DNA from: Streptomyces diastaticus subsp. diastaticus
GTDB lineage: Bacteria > Actinomycetota > Actinomycetes > Streptomycetales > Streptomycetaceae
NCBI RefSeq assembly: GCF_011170125.1
Contig: NZ_BLLN01000005.1
Coordinates: 744,001-808,000, forward strand
DNA length: 64,000 nucleotides
Direction: 5' to 3'
Shown here: piece after piece, positions 17,210 through 26,712 of the stretch
Layout of the letters: every line of letters begins with the position of its first letter
Position numbering within the stretch: position 1 is the stretch's first letter
Made by a program: the position numbers and the translations under genes
The notes under the pieces: model-generated
The model's database searches: none
What the model saw: only the letters and a program-made list of their open reading frames with translations
What the model was told of the DNA's origin: nothing

Positions 17210-18769
17210 ATGAAGCGTCGACCTGGCCGTCATGACCTCGCCGGGGCTCCCGACTGCAATGGACGGGTGCCGAATCGACAGGTGGGAACAGCGACGACCG
17301 CGCCCGTACAGCGGGGCGGCCCCGGTACCGGACTCCGCCGCCGAGCCCTCGGCGGGGGGCGGCGGCTCCGGGTGGCCGGCTGGACGGGGGCCGCGGTGTG
17401 GGCGGCGGGGCTGGTGGCGTTCTCCACCCTGCCGCCGCACCGCCTCTGGGGCGCCTGGGCCGCCGCGGGCTATCTGGGCGCGTCCCTCGCCGCCGCCCTG
17501 CTGCGCGGCCCACGTGCCCGCACGGTCGCCCTCGTCTCCGCCCTGTCCGGCGGGGTAGCGGTGCCCTTCGGCCACCTGCTCCTCACGGGACGGGCGCAGA
17601 GCGAGGTCGGGGTGATCGAGCGGTCGGCCGCGCTGCTGCTGCACCACGGCACGCCGTACCTGGCGCACCCGCAGGCCGTCACCGACTACAACCCGTACCT
17701 GCCCGGGATGGCGCTGTTCGGGCTTCCGGCGGCGCTGCTCGGCGACGGCGGCGCGGTGGCCCGGCTCCTGGGGGACGCCCGGCTGTGGTGCGCGGTGGTC
17801 CTGCTGGTCTGCCTGGCCGGCGGGCGGGCGGTCCTGCGGCGAGGAGCGGACGGCGAGGCGGCCGGGCCGGCGAGTGCGGGCGGCCTGCTCGTCCTGGTCG
17901 CCTCCCCGCTGGTGGCCCTCCCGCTCTGTGTCAGTGGTGTGGACCTCCCGCTCACCGGGCTGTGCTGGCTGGGCCTCGCGCTCGCCACGCGCGGGCGGGC
18001 CGGGGCGGCGGGGCTCGCCCTGGCCGCCGCGTGCGCCCTCAAGTGGACGGCGCTGCCCGCCGTCGCGGTCGCCGCCGCGCTGCTCGCCGGTACCCGCGGC
18101 GGCAGGTCGGCCCTGCGGTGCGCGGCCGCCTGGTCGGCCGCGGTCGTGGCACTGGTCCTGCCCGCCGCCCTGGTCGCGCCGGGCCCACTGGTCGAGCAGG
18201 TCCTCGCGTTCCCCACCGGGCGCGCCGAGGTCGCCACGCCGGCGGCCAGCCCGCTTCCGGGTCGCCTGCTCGCCGAGTGGGGCCCGGCCGGCTGGTACGC
18301 GGCCGTGCTGCTGCTGTTGTGCGGCGGTGCGGCGGTCGCCCTCTCGCTCGTCGTGCGCCCGCCGGCCGGCTGCGTGGCCGCCGCCGACCGGCTCGCCGTC
18401 GGCCTGTGCGTGGCCTTCCTCTTCGCGCCGGCCGGCCGTTTCGGCTACTTCACGCTGCCGTTGCTGCTCGTCGTCTGGTCCCGGTCGGCCACGGGCACCC
18501 TTCCCGGAGCGGGCCACCGCTGGGCGCCGCTCCGGCGGGGCCGGACGGCCGGCCGGGGCGGGCGGCGCCCTCCGTGGCCGACGGCTCGGCCGCTTCCGGC
18601 CGGAACACGCCTGCCGTCTGGGGCCGCCCTTCGCGCACGGGGGACCACGGGCTCCCCGGACGAGGCGACCACCCCGGTCCGTGCCGCCCGCGCCCCGGCG
18701 CGAGCGCCGACAACCGTGGTTCCGGCCCTGGCCGTGCCCCCGCCCGCCCCACCCGGCGGCCCGCGGTGA
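17210..18769 (+). CDS. GT87 / DUF2029-type membrane glycosyltransferase (polyprenyl-phosphate-mannose dependent type)
   Basis: 519-residue polytopic membrane protein with about nine to eleven hydrophobic segments between residues 55 and 430 and the conserved loop TDYNPYLPGMALFGLPAAL near 160, followed by LKWTALPAVAVAAALL. GT87 enzymes add mannose from polyprenyl-phosphate-mannose to lipid-linked glycans outside the membrane. The last 90 residues are Pro/Arg/Ala-rich without membrane segments, which may be a true tail or the result of a late frameshift. The ATG lies directly in a small stem GGGGAAACCCC; a GTG at 17267 is a possible alternative start. Followed by a PimB-like gene, supporting a role in envelope mannan or lipomannan synthesis. 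Confidence 0.72.
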   Translation: MKRRPGRHDLAGAPDCNGRVPNRQVGTATTAPVQRGGPGTGLRRRALGGGRRLRVAGWTGAAVWAAGLVAFSTLPPHRLWGAWAAAGYLGASLAAALLRGPRARTVALVSALSGGVAVPFGHLLLTGRAQSEVGVIERSAALLLHHGTPYLAHPQAVTDYNPYLPGMALFGLPAALLGDGGAVARLLGDARLWCAVVLLVCLAGGRAVLRRGADGEAAGPASAGGLLVLVASPLVALPLCVSGVDLPLTGLCWLGLALATRGRAGAAGLALAAACALKWTALPAVAVAAALLAGTRGGRSALRCAAAWSAAVVALVLPAALVAPGPLVEQVLAFPTGRAEVATPAASPLPGRLLAEWGPAGWYAAVLLLLCGGAAVALSLVVRPPAGCVAAADRLAVGLCVAFLFAPAGRFGYFTLPLLLVVWSRSATGTLPGAGHRWAPLRRGRTAGRGGRRPPWPTARPLPAGTRLPSGAALRARGTTGSPDEATTPVRAARAPARAPTTVVPALAVPPPAPPGGPR

Positions 18770-18954
18770 GCGAACGCCTCCGCGTCGTAGGTCCCGCGCG
18801 GCGTGCGGGCCCCGCCACCCCACGCACGGCGTGCGCCCGCGGTACGCCGGCACGCCCGGCCCTCCGCACTGGCCCGGGGCCGGGCGCGAGAACGCACCGC
18901 CCCTCCCCGGGAAGCTCCCCCCGCTCCCCTCCCCTTCTCACGGAAGCAGCGACC

Positions 18955-20103
18955 ATGGGCACCACACTCGTCGTCACCAACGACTTCCCGCCGCGTCAGG
19001 GCGGCATAGAGACGTTCGTCCACGCCATGGCCGTGCGGGTGCCGGGGGACGACGTGGTCGTGCACACCTCCTCGGAGCCGGGGGCGGCCGCCTTCGACGC
19101 CACGCTGCCGTTCCCCGTCTCGCGTGACCGGAGCCGGACACTGCTGCCCAGCCGCCGCACCACCGAACGCGTCCTCGCGCTGGTCCGCGAACACGGCGTG
19201 GACCGCGTCTGGTTCGGGGCGGCGGCGCCGCTGGCCGCGATGGCGCCCGCGCTGCGGCGGGCCGGGGTCGAGCGGATCGTCGCCACCACGCACGGCCACG
19301 AGATCTGGTGGGCGCGGGTGCCCGGAGCCCGGCGTCTGCTGCGGCGAGTGGGGGAGAGCGCCGACGTGGTCACGTACCTCGGCGGGTACACCCGCGACCG
19401 GATCGCCCCGGCGCTGGGCCCCCGCGCCCGGCTCAGCCGGCTGGTCCCCGGGGTCGACGCGGCAACCTTCCGGCCGGACCGGCCGGACGGGCGGGGCCGC
19501 GCGGTGCGGCAGCGGTACGGGCTTCAGGACCGCAAGGTCGTCCTCAGCGTGGCGCGGCTGGTCCCCCGCAAGGGGCAGGACGTGCTGGTCCGGGCCCTGC
19601 CACTCATCCGGCGCGCCGTCCCGGAGGCGGCCGTGCTCCTGGTGGGTCAGGGACCGGACGAACGGCGGCTGCGGCGGCTGGCCGACGCGTGTCCGGCGGG
19701 CTCGGTGGTCTTCGCGGGCGGGGTCGGACACGAGCGCACACCCGACTTCTACGCGGCCGCCGACGTGTTCGCCATGCCCTGCCGCACCCGTCGTGCCGGC
19801 CTGGAGGCGGAAGGGCTGGGAATCGTCTACCTGGAGGCGGCCGCCAGCGGTCTGCCCGTGGTCGCCGGGAACTCCGGCGGGGCACCGGACGCGGTGCTCG
19901 ACGGCCGCACCGGAGCAGTGGTCGACGGCCGGGACGTGCGGGCGGTCGCGGCCGCCGTCGTCCGGATGCTGACCTCCCCGCAGGGCGCGGCCATGGGCCG
20001 GGAGGGGCGGCGCCGGGTGGAGCGGTCCTGGACGTGGGACGCCTCCGCGGAACACCTGACACGCCTGCTCACGCCGGGGAACGAAGCGGACCGGGCCGGT
20101 TGA
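18955..20103 (+). CDS. pimB: PimB-like GDP-mannose-dependent mannosyltransferase (GT4 family)
   Basis: 382-residue GT-B fold glycosyltransferase. N-terminal NDFPPRQGGIETFVHAMA, central HGHEIWWARVPGARRLLR and SVARLVPRKGQDVLVRALP, and the nucleotide-sugar block EAEGLGIVYLEAAASGLPVV match the family that transfers mannose to phosphatidylinositol mannoside at the inner membrane face. ATG preceded by GGAAG at a proper distance. It lies 185 bp after the GT87 gene on the same strand, so the two may be cotranscribed. The family is sure; which mannose it adds (PIM or another glycolipid) is inferred from similarity to PimB as remembered. Confidence 0.84.
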   Translation: MGTTLVVTNDFPPRQGGIETFVHAMAVRVPGDDVVVHTSSEPGAAAFDATLPFPVSRDRSRTLLPSRRTTERVLALVREHGVDRVWFGAAAPLAAMAPALRRAGVERIVATTHGHEIWWARVPGARRLLRRVGESADVVTYLGGYTRDRIAPALGPRARLSRLVPGVDAATFRPDRPDGRGRAVRQRYGLQDRKVVLSVARLVPRKGQDVLVRALPLIRRAVPEAAVLLVGQGPDERRLRRLADACPAGSVVFAGGVGHERTPDFYAAADVFAMPCRTRRAGLEAEGLGIVYLEAAASGLPVVAGNSGGAPDAVLDGRTGAVVDGRDVRAVAAAVVRMLTSPQGAAMGREGRRRVERSWTWDASAEHLTRLLTPGNEADRAG

Positions 20104-20455
20104 GGCACCGCCCCGGTCCGGCGGAGGACGGGCCTCGGCGCCGCCGGGCGCGGAGCCCTCGCACGGTCCGGGGAGGGCGACGAGGCGGCCGCGCGGCACG
20201 CGCCGGCCGCCCCGGGGCCGAAACTCGTCGCCGGGCGAGGCGGCTCCGCGCGGACGACACCGGAACCGCACCACCACACGCACGCTCACCCACCATCGAC
20301 TTTCAGCCGTTTGGAAAATATGAGAGCGCTCTCAACCTGATCCCTTGACGCGTTCATTCCACCCCGCAACAGTGGGGGCCAGCCGCAGCGGCCACCCCCC
20401 ACTCCCCCCACGGCCCGGCGGCGTACCCCCACACGTACAGAGCCAGGAGGCTTCC
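20104..20455. other. Intergenic region with the beta-glucanase control sequences
   Basis: 352 bp between pimB and the GH64 gene. No gene was seen. It holds the LacI-type operator at 20321-20334 and, 38 bp after it, a C-rich leader ending in the AGGAGG ribosome binding site of the GH64 gene. Confidence 0.55.
20321..20334. promoter_or_regulatory. LacI-family operator TGAGAGCGCTCTCA
   Basis: Perfect 14-bp palindrome with central CG, 122 bp upstream of the GH64 start in an AT-rich island (TTTGGAAAATA just before it). This is the shape of operators bound by LacI-family sugar regulators such as CebR and BglR. A LacI-family gene lies directly after the GH64 gene in opposite orientation and is the obvious candidate. 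Confidence 0.78.
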
Positions 20456-21688
20456 GTGATCTCACGCAGAGTGTTCCTCACCGGTGTCGCGGGCGCGGCC
20501 GGAGCCGCCGCCGCCCTCGGCGTCCCGCAGCTCTCCGCCGCCACCACGCGGTCCCGGGCGGCGGCGCCCGAGACCTGCGAACTGGCGTTGCAGAACACCT
20601 CGTTGCCGGGTCAGGTCAACGCCTATGTGACCGGGCGCGAGCTGGCCACGGACCGCTGGATCATCCTCCGCGCCGACGGCAGCGTCTTCCGCCCGGACTC
20701 CCCCGCCGAGCCCAACACCCCGCTGCCCGACGACTGCGCGATCCCGCTGCCGTCGGCGGGCTCCGACCCGCTGGTTCTGACGCTGCCGCAGATGTACGGC
20801 TCGCGGGTGTACTTCGTCCGCGACGACACCCTGGACTTCTACCTGAACCCGGGCCCGTCCCTGGTGGAGCCCGCCTTCGCCTCGCCGGACGACCCCAACT
20901 ACGGGCGCGTCTGGTCGTTCTGCGAGTTCACCTTCAACACCACGCAGCTCTACTCGAACATCAGCTACGTCGACCTGGTCACCGCGCTGCCGATCGGCAT
21001 CACCCTGAAGGGCGACGGCACGCACGAGGTCGCGCCGATGCCGGACGGGGCCGTGGACCGGATCGCCGCCGACCTGGAGGCACAGGCACAGGCCGACGGA
21101 CAGCCCTGGGACCAGCTGGTCATCCGGGGCGACGACGGCAAGGTGCTCCGGGTGGTCTCGCCGCAGTCCGTCATGGCTCCCTGGTTCGGCGAGCCCGACC
21201 GGATGCCGTTCAAGGACGTCTGGGAGCCGTACATCGACCAGGTCTGGGAGAAGTACCGGAACGAGGACCTGAGGATCGACCTCCAGGGCGGCCGGGGCGT
21301 GTTCACCGGCCGGGTCCAGGGCGACGTGCTGACCTTCAACGGCGGCCACGAGTTCCCCCGCCCGGTCTCGCGGGACATCTTCACCTGCGACCACGGCCCG
21401 TTCACCAACGACCCGAACGACTCGGACGAGAAGAAGGGGCTGCTGGCACGGCTCGCCGCCGGGTTCAACCGGAGCACCCTGCTGACCCACCCGGACCAGC
21501 CGGGCGGCGGTGCGGACGACTACTACCGCGACCCGGTCACCAACCACTGGTCGCGCGTGGTCCACGCCAACTCCCCCATCGGATACGCCTTCCCGTACGA
21601 CGACGTGCGTCCCGACGGGGAGCCCGACGTCTCCGGCGCGGCACACGACGACAACCCGGTGCGGTTCACCGTGCGGGTCGGCGCCTGA
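20456..21688 (+). CDS. Tat-exported GH64 beta-1,3-glucanase
   Basis: 410-residue secreted enzyme of glycoside hydrolase family 64, which cuts beta-1,3-glucan (laminarin, fungal walls), usually releasing laminaripentaose. The N-terminus SRRVFLTGVAGAAGAAAALG is a twin-arginine signal with cleavage near residue 30. GH64 marks are LALQNTSLPGQVNAYVTG, RWIILRADGSVFRP, RVYFVRDDTLDFYLNPGP and YGRVWSFCEFTFN, with thaumatin-like spacing. GTG start with AGGAGG 5 nt upstream. Only the catalytic domain is present, no carbohydrate-binding module. Control by the adjacent LacI protein through the 20321 operator is inferred. Confidence 0.9.
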   Translation: MISRRVFLTGVAGAAGAAAALGVPQLSAATTRSRAAAPETCELALQNTSLPGQVNAYVTGRELATDRWIILRADGSVFRPDSPAEPNTPLPDDCAIPLPSAGSDPLVLTLPQMYGSRVYFVRDDTLDFYLNPGPSLVEPAFASPDDPNYGRVWSFCEFTFNTTQLYSNISYVDLVTALPIGITLKGDGTHEVAPMPDGAVDRIAADLEAQAQADGQPWDQLVIRGDDGKVLRVVSPQSVMAPWFGEPDRMPFKDVWEPYIDQVWEKYRNEDLRIDLQGGRGVFTGRVQGDVLTFNGGHEFPRPVSRDIFTCDHGPFTNDPNDSDEKKGLLARLAAGFNRSTLLTHPDQPGGGADDYYRDPVTNHWSRVVHANSPIGYAFPYDDVRPDGEPDVSGAAHDDNPVRFTVRVGA

Positions 21689-21703
21689 CACCACCCGCTC
21701 CCC

Positions 21704-21747
21704 GCGCCCGGGCGCGGCCCCTCACCGGGGCTGCCGCGCCCGGGCGC
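21704..21747. terminator. Bidirectional hairpin between GH64 and lacI-type genes
   Basis: A 15-bp perfect stem (21704-21718 with 21733-21747) ends exactly at the stop codon of the convergent regulator gene. Confidence 0.7.
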
Positions 21748-22794
21748 TCACGCGCTCGCGCGACGGACCAGGGTCGTGGGAAGGATGACGCCGTCCCGCT
21801 TCGCGCTCTCGGGAGATCCGGCACGGTCCCCGGCGTCCAGCAGGCTGCGGGCCATCAGCCGGCCCATCTCCTCGATGTCCTGGCGGACGGTGGTCAGCGG
21901 CGGCTCGGTGTGCTGCGCGACGGTCCGCAGATCGTCGAAGCCGACCACCGCGACGTCCTCGGGCACCCGCAGCCCCGCGTCGCGCAGCGCCCACAGCGCC
22001 CCCGAGGCGGTCAGGTCGGAGGCGGCGAAGACCCCGTCGAGGTCGGGGCGCCGCTCCAGCAGGGCACTCATCGCCCGGGCGCCGCCCTCGGGGGTGAAGT
22101 CGCCGGAGGCCAGCAGGCCGGGACCGGCCTCGAGTCCGGAGCCGGCGGCCTCCGTGATGTCCCGCCAGCCGTCGAGCCGGTCGACCGCCGAGGTCTGGTC
22201 GAGCGGTCCGCTGATGTGCGCGATCCGGCGCCGCCCGAGCGAGGCCAGGTGGCGGACGGCCGCACGGGCGCCGCCCCGGTTGTCACAGTCGACGTAGGGC
22301 GTGGCGGCCGGGTCGCCGGGGCGGCCGCCGAAGACGGCGGGCAGCCCCGCCCGGCGGACCAGACCGGGCAGCGGATCGTCGAGGTGGACGGAGAAGACCA
22401 GGGCGCCGTCGACGTGGCCGCCGGCCAGGTAGCGGCCGACACGTTCGCTGTCTTCGTCACCACGGGTCAACATCAGCACCAACTGCGCGTCGCGCGCGGT
22501 GAGTTCATCGCTGATACCGCGCAACTGGAGGGCGAAGAACGGGTCGGTGAACACCCGGGTCTCCGGCTCGGCGATGACGACGGCGACGGCGTCGTGGCGC
22601 CGGGTCACCAGGGCGCGGGCGGCGCGGTTGGGGACGTAGCCGAGTTCGTCCACGGCCCGGCGGACCCGCGCGGCGAGCTGCTCCGTGACGCCCGCGCCGC
22701 CGTTGACGACGCGGGAGACGGTCGCCCGGGACACCCCCGCCCGGGCCGCGACGGCCTCCAGGGTCGGGCGTGGGGTGGCGGGCGGTACGGGCAC
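21748..22794 (-). CDS. LacI-family transcriptional regulator
   Basis: 348 residues: N-terminal LacI helix-turn-helix TLEAVAARAGVSRATVSRVV (10-30) with hinge YVPNRAARAL, then a periplasmic-binding-protein-like sensor domain (65-335) with the typical VAVVGFDDLRTVAQHTEPPLTTVRQDIEEMG block. GTG start with AGGAG 8 nt upstream. Position, convergence with the GH64 gene and the palindrome TGAGAGCGCTCTCA upstream of that gene suggest it represses beta-1,3-glucan use until an oligosaccharide binds. No sugar ABC transporter is adjacent. Confidence 0.92.
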   Translation of the reverse strand: MPVPPATPRPTLEAVAARAGVSRATVSRVVNGGAGVTEQLAARVRRAVDELGYVPNRAARALVTRRHDAVAVVIAEPETRVFTDPFFALQLRGISDELTARDAQLVLMLTRGDEDSERVGRYLAGGHVDGALVFSVHLDDPLPGLVRRAGLPAVFGGRPGDPAATPYVDCDNRGGARAAVRHLASLGRRRIAHISGPLDQTSAVDRLDGWRDITEAAGSGLEAGPGLLASGDFTPEGGARAMSALLERRPDLDGVFAASDLTASGALWALRDAGLRVPEDVAVVGFDDLRTVAQHTEPPLTTVRQDIEEMGRLMARSLLDAGDRAGSPESAKRDGVILPTTLVRRASA

Positions 22795-22871
22795 GGCGGG
22801 CGCTCCTGCGGGACGGCGGACGGTCGTGGTTCGCCGGTCAGCGTACGCCGCGCGCCCTGTCAGGGGCCGGG

Positions 22872-23966
22872 TCAGTGGTGTGCGTGATCCCCGGAGTCCG
22901 CCTGACTCCCCTTGCCGGACTGGGCCTCGCCCTTCTCCTCGGCGGCCTTCTTCTCCTCGGCGGCGTCCTTGGAGGACTTCTCCGGCGCGGCGTGGTGGGG
23001 CGCGTCCGGGTCGTAGCCGGGGATGGTGCCGTCGGCCTTGGCGATGAGGAAGAGCCCGGCCATCCCCATGTCGGAGTGGCTCTGGACGTGGCAGTGGTAC
23101 ATCCAGGCGCCCGCGCCGACGCCCTCACCGGCGATGAACTGGAAGCCGAAGGAGTCGGCGGGGCCGGTGATCTTGTTGTCGATGACCGGACTGGGATCGT
23201 CGGGGCCGGTCAGCAGGCCGGTGCGGTTGTCGGCCCAGCGGTGCCCGTGCATGTGGAAGGTGTGGTAGAACTCGCCGTGCGTGATCGACAGGACCTCGAT
23301 CCGGTCGCCCACCTCGGCCTCGAAGTCGGGGCTCTGGTCGCCGGGCCTGTTGTTGATCGTCATGTCGTTGAAGACGATCTGGAAGGTCTTGTCGGGCAGG
23401 ATGTCGCCCTCGCGCCGGACGATGAGCCCGCCGTAGAGCCCCTGCCGCAGTCCCCCGGTGCCGTGGTCGGTGCCGACGACGTGGTCGTGGTAGTTCCAGT
23501 ATCCGGCGCTGCCGGGCCGCCAGGTGCCGTCCTTGCGGCGGCCGGGGGCGTGGGTGCGCCAGGTGTAGGTGCGACTGCCGCCGGGCTCGACGTGGCTGTT
23601 GCTGGCGCGGGTGCCGTCGCTGCTGATCTCGTAGTCGACGCCGTGCGCGTGGAGGCTGGCGTCCACGTCGAGGAGGTTGTGGAACTCGATGTGCAGGGTG
23701 TCGCCCTCGTTGAGCTCGATGAGCGGGCCGGGGATGGAGGGCTTGCCCTTCTCCAGGCCGTAGCCCGTCATGCCGTCGGCCATCTTCTCGCAGTACATGG
23801 TGAGGTGTTTGACCTCGCCGCCGGCCGGCGCGGTCCTCGGCGGGGTGTCCGCCGCCGCCGAGGACTGCGACATCGATGTCAGACCCCCGGTGGCGAGGAC
23901 CGCTCCGCCTGCCAGGAGACCGCGGTGGAAGCCACGCCTGCCGATGGACCCGTTCGCCTCGCTCAT
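22872..23966 (-). CDS. Two-domain small laccase (SLAC-type multicopper oxidase), Tat-exported
   Basis: 364-residue extracellular laccase that oxidises phenols or copper-redox partners and reduces O2 to water; active as a trimer in known Streptomyces homologues. The Tat signal [20 protein letters not shown] is followed by two cupredoxin domains. Copper ligands are visible: H106/H108 (HAHG), H160/H162 (HDH), H235/H238/H240 (HTFHMH), and H291-C292-H293, H297, M302 ([12 protein letters not shown]). A charged Lys/Glu/Ala tail ending in DHAHH (about 315-364) extends past the core. ATG with GAGGAG 8 nt upstream. Divergent from the ThuA/PQQ dehydrogenase operon across 211 bp. Confidence 0.94.
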   Translation of the reverse strand: MSEANGSIGRRGFHRGLLAGGAVLATGGLTSMSQSSAAADTPPRTAPAGGEVKHLTMYCEKMADGMTGYGLEKGKPSIPGPLIELNEGDTLHIEFHNLLDVDASLHAHGVDYEISSDGTRASNSHVEPGGSRTYTWRTHAPGRRKDGTWRPGSAGYWNYHDHVVGTDHGTGGLRQGLYGGLIVRREGDILPDKTFQIVFNDMTINNRPGDQSPDFEAEVGDRIEVLSITHGEFYHTFHMHGHRWADNRTGLLTGPDDPSPVIDNKITGPADSFGFQFIAGEGVGAGAWMYHCHVQSHSDMGMAGLFLIAKADGTIPGYDPDAPHHAAPEKSSKDAAEEKKAAEEKGEAQSGKGSQADSGDHAHH

Positions 23967-24054
23967 CGCCTGAACTCCTCGGAACAGTGGGGGTGTTGGG
24001 CGGGGCCGACGCAGCCTTGGGGCGCCGACGACGGCCATACGGTATCGGCGCGCC

Positions 24055-24081
24055 CTTTGTTTATCCACACTCAGGACAAAG
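24055..24081. promoter_or_regulatory. Inverted repeat in the divergent laccase / sugar-dehydrogenase promoter
   Basis: CTTTGT (24055-24060) and ACAAAG (24076-24081) form an inverted repeat with a 15-bp AT-rich spacer in the middle of the shared 211-bp intergenic region. A regulator binding here could control both directions. Hexamers could not be assigned with confidence. Confidence 0.35.
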
Positions 24082-24177
24082 TTCGATCGATTGCGGTCAT
24101 AGCCCTTGGCGACTTGCGAAAAGAGGTCTAGCTTCATCCGCGCTGTTTCCTGTGACCGACGAGGGGTGGGTGAACAC

Positions 24178-26712
24178 ATGCGGTTGCTACCGCATCGGCG
24201 ACCCGGCACACCAGGCGGGACACCGGGGCCACGAGGCTCCGGCGCACGGGCCGGCAGAGCCGCCGGCCGCACCGCGGCCGCGGCCGTGGTCTCGGGCGCG
24301 CTGCTGACCGGCATGCTCTCCGGCGGGACGGCCAGCGCGCGGCCGTTGACCGACGAGCCCGGCAGGACAACGATGTCGCTGCCGTCCCCGCCAGGCGGCG
24401 CCGAGACCCGCGTACTGGTCTTCCACGGGTCCACCGGCGCCGAGCCGCCCAACGTGGACGCGGGCATCGAGGCGATCGAGAAGATCGGCAACACCGGGCC
24501 CGCCGAGGAACGCTTCGTCACCGAGGCCGGCTCCGACGCCTCGGTCTTCACCAACGAGCGCAAGCTCGGCCGCTACCACGCCATCGTCTTCCTCACCGGC
24601 GGAGGGGACATCCTCGACGCCGAGCAGGAGGCGGGCCTGGAGGCGTACGTGGAGGCCGGCGGCGGCTTCCTCGGCATTCACGACGCGGCCCGCACCGAGC
24701 CGTACTCCACCTGGTTCGGCGAGCTGATCGGGGCCCGGCCCACCGCGGGCAGCGGCGCCAAGGCGCAGCGCGCCACCGTGGAGGTCGGCGACCGGGTCCA
24801 CCCGGCGGCCGAGAACCTGCCGCTGGAGTGGAAGCGGCCCGACAAGTGGCTGAACTGGAAGGAGAACCCGTCCGGGAAGGTCCACACGATCGCCCGCGTC
24901 CGGGAGGCCACCTACACCCCGGGGGAGGGTGCCAACGGCGCCGACCACCCCGTCTCCTGGTGCCGCGACTACGACGGCGGCCGCTCCTTCTACACCGCGA
25001 TGGGCGGCACCGCCGAGAGCTTCGCCGAGGCCGACTTCCGCGACCACCTGCGCGGCGCCCTGATGTGGACGGCCCGCCTGACCCAGGCCGACTGCAAGGC
25101 GTCCATCGACGCCAACTACAAGGCGGAGCGGCTCACCAAGCCCAACCAGCCGGGCCAGAACGACCAGATCGGCGAGCCGCACGGCCTGGTCACCGCCGAG
25201 GACGGCCGGGTCTTCTACATCGGCCGCGGCGGCGCGGACTCCTCCCAGCCGGTGGTCACCGACTGGGACGACCCGGACGTCGGCAAGGGCCAGGGCCAGG
25301 TCCACGTCTGGGACCCGGAGACGGGCGAGGTGAGCCTCGCCGCCTCGCTGACCGTCTTCGGCAACAAGGGCGGCGGCGACGAGCTGGTCAAGAACGAGGA
25401 GGGGCTGCTCGGCATCGAGCTGGACCCCCGGTTCGAGGACAACGGCTGGGTCTACCTGCACTACAGCCCGCACTCGGAGATCGACCGGGAGAAGCACGTC
25501 GGCGAGCGCCGCGTCTCCCGCTTCACCTTCGAGGAGTCCACCGGCGAGCTGGACCTCGCCTCCGAGAAGGTGCTGCTGAACTGGCCGGTGCAGATCCACA
25601 GCTGCTGCCACGCCGGCGGCGGCCTGGCCTGGGACTCGGACGACAACCTCTACATCGCCACCGGTGACACCAACTCCAGCCAGTTCACCGACGGCTACTC
25701 GGGCAACAACCCCGAGCCGGACTTCAAGGGCCTCTCCTTCGCCGACGCCCGCCGCACCTCCGGCAACACCAACAACCTCAACGGCAAGATCCTGCGCATC
25801 CACCCCGAGGACGACGGCACGTACACCCTGCCGAAGGGCAACCTCTTCACCGGCGAGGAGCCCGACGAGGGCGGCGGCAAGACCCGCGGCGAGATCTACG
25901 TGATGGGCGTGCGCAACCCGGCCCGCATCGCCGTCGACAAGAAGACCGACACGCTCTACGCGGGCTGGGTCGGCCCGGACGCCGGCGCGCCCTCCACCAC
26001 CTGGGGCCCGGCCAAGTACGACACCTTCGCCGCCATCACCGGCCCCGGCAACCACGGATGGCCCTACTGCATGGGCAACAAGCAGCCCTACCGGGACCGG
26101 AACCTGCCCGACCCGGCCAAGCCGCTCGGCTGGTACGACTGCGACGCCCCCAAGAACGAGTCGCCCCACAACGACGGCCTGGTCGACCTGCCGCCGGTGA
26201 CCGGCAACACCATCTGGTACTCGCCCGACGGCGGCGGCCCCGACTTCCCGCGTGACGAGAACGGGGTGCCCTCCTACGACAAGGACGAGCAGTTCTTCCG
26301 GCTGCCCTGGCTCAAGGGCGGCGGGCAGGCCGCGATGAACGGCCCCGTGTACCGCTTCGACGCCGACAGCGACAGCGACGTCAAGTGGCCCGCCTACTGG
26401 GACGGCAAGTGGTTCGTCGGCGACCTCTACGACGCCGACCAGCCGCGCCACGCCGTGCTGACCGACCCGAAGACGGTCGGCAAGGGCGGCCTGCCGGTGC
26501 ACGCCGAGTCGCTGAAGAAGATCGTGCCCGTCGGCGAACAGGGGATCCGCAACCTCATGGACTGGAAGTTCGGTCCGGACGGTGCCCTGTACGTCCTCGA
26601 CTACGGACGCGGCTTCTTCACCTCGGACGACAAGTCGGCGCTGTGGCGCGTGACCTACACCGGCGGCGGGCCCACCCCGGCCGCCGGCGACCTGGCCGGG
26701 AAGGGGAAGTGA
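24178..26712 (+). CDS. Secreted ThuA-domain and PQQ-type sugar dehydrogenase fusion
   Basis: 844 residues with a basic, hydrophobic export signal (about 1-55). Residues 78-300 are a ThuA-like (glutamine-amidotransferase fold, trehalose-utilisation) domain: [33 protein letters not shown]. Residues about 330-835 are a six-blade propeller of the PQQ-dependent glucose/sorbosone dehydrogenase family: [78 protein letters not shown]. It would oxidise a sugar outside the cell and needs an electron acceptor. ATG at 24178 follows GAGGGG; GTG 24166 is an alternative. TGATG overlap with the next gene shows an operon. Cofactor supply (PQQ) is not encoded here. Confidence 0.88.
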   Translation: MRLLPHRRPGTPGGTPGPRGSGARAGRAAGRTAAAAVVSGALLTGMLSGGTASARPLTDEPGRTTMSLPSPPGGAETRVLVFHGSTGAEPPNVDAGIEAIEKIGNTGPAEERFVTEAGSDASVFTNERKLGRYHAIVFLTGGGDILDAEQEAGLEAYVEAGGGFLGIHDAARTEPYSTWFGELIGARPTAGSGAKAQRATVEVGDRVHPAAENLPLEWKRPDKWLNWKENPSGKVHTIARVREATYTPGEGANGADHPVSWCRDYDGGRSFYTAMGGTAESFAEADFRDHLRGALMWTARLTQADCKASIDANYKAERLTKPNQPGQNDQIGEPHGLVTAEDGRVFYIGRGGADSSQPVVTDWDDPDVGKGQGQVHVWDPETGEVSLAASLTVFGNKGGGDELVKNEEGLLGIELDPRFEDNGWVYLHYSPHSEIDREKHVGERRVSRFTFEESTGELDLASEKVLLNWPVQIHSCCHAGGGLAWDSDDNLYIATGDTNSSQFTDGYSGNNPEPDFKGLSFADARRTSGNTNNLNGKILRIHPEDDGTYTLPKGNLFTGEEPDEGGGKTRGEIYVMGVRNPARIAVDKKTDTLYAGWVGPDAGAPSTTWGPAKYDTFAAITGPGNHGWPYCMGNKQPYRDRNLPDPAKPLGWYDCDAPKNESPHNDGLVDLPPVTGNTIWYSPDGGGPDFPRDENGVPSYDKDEQFFRLPWLKGGGQAAMNGPVYRFDADSDSDVKWPAYWDGKWFVGDLYDADQPRHAVLTDPKTVGKGGLPVHAESLKKIVPVGEQGIRNLMDWKFGPDGALYVLDYGRGFFTSDDKSALWRVTYTGGGPTPAAGDLAGKGK

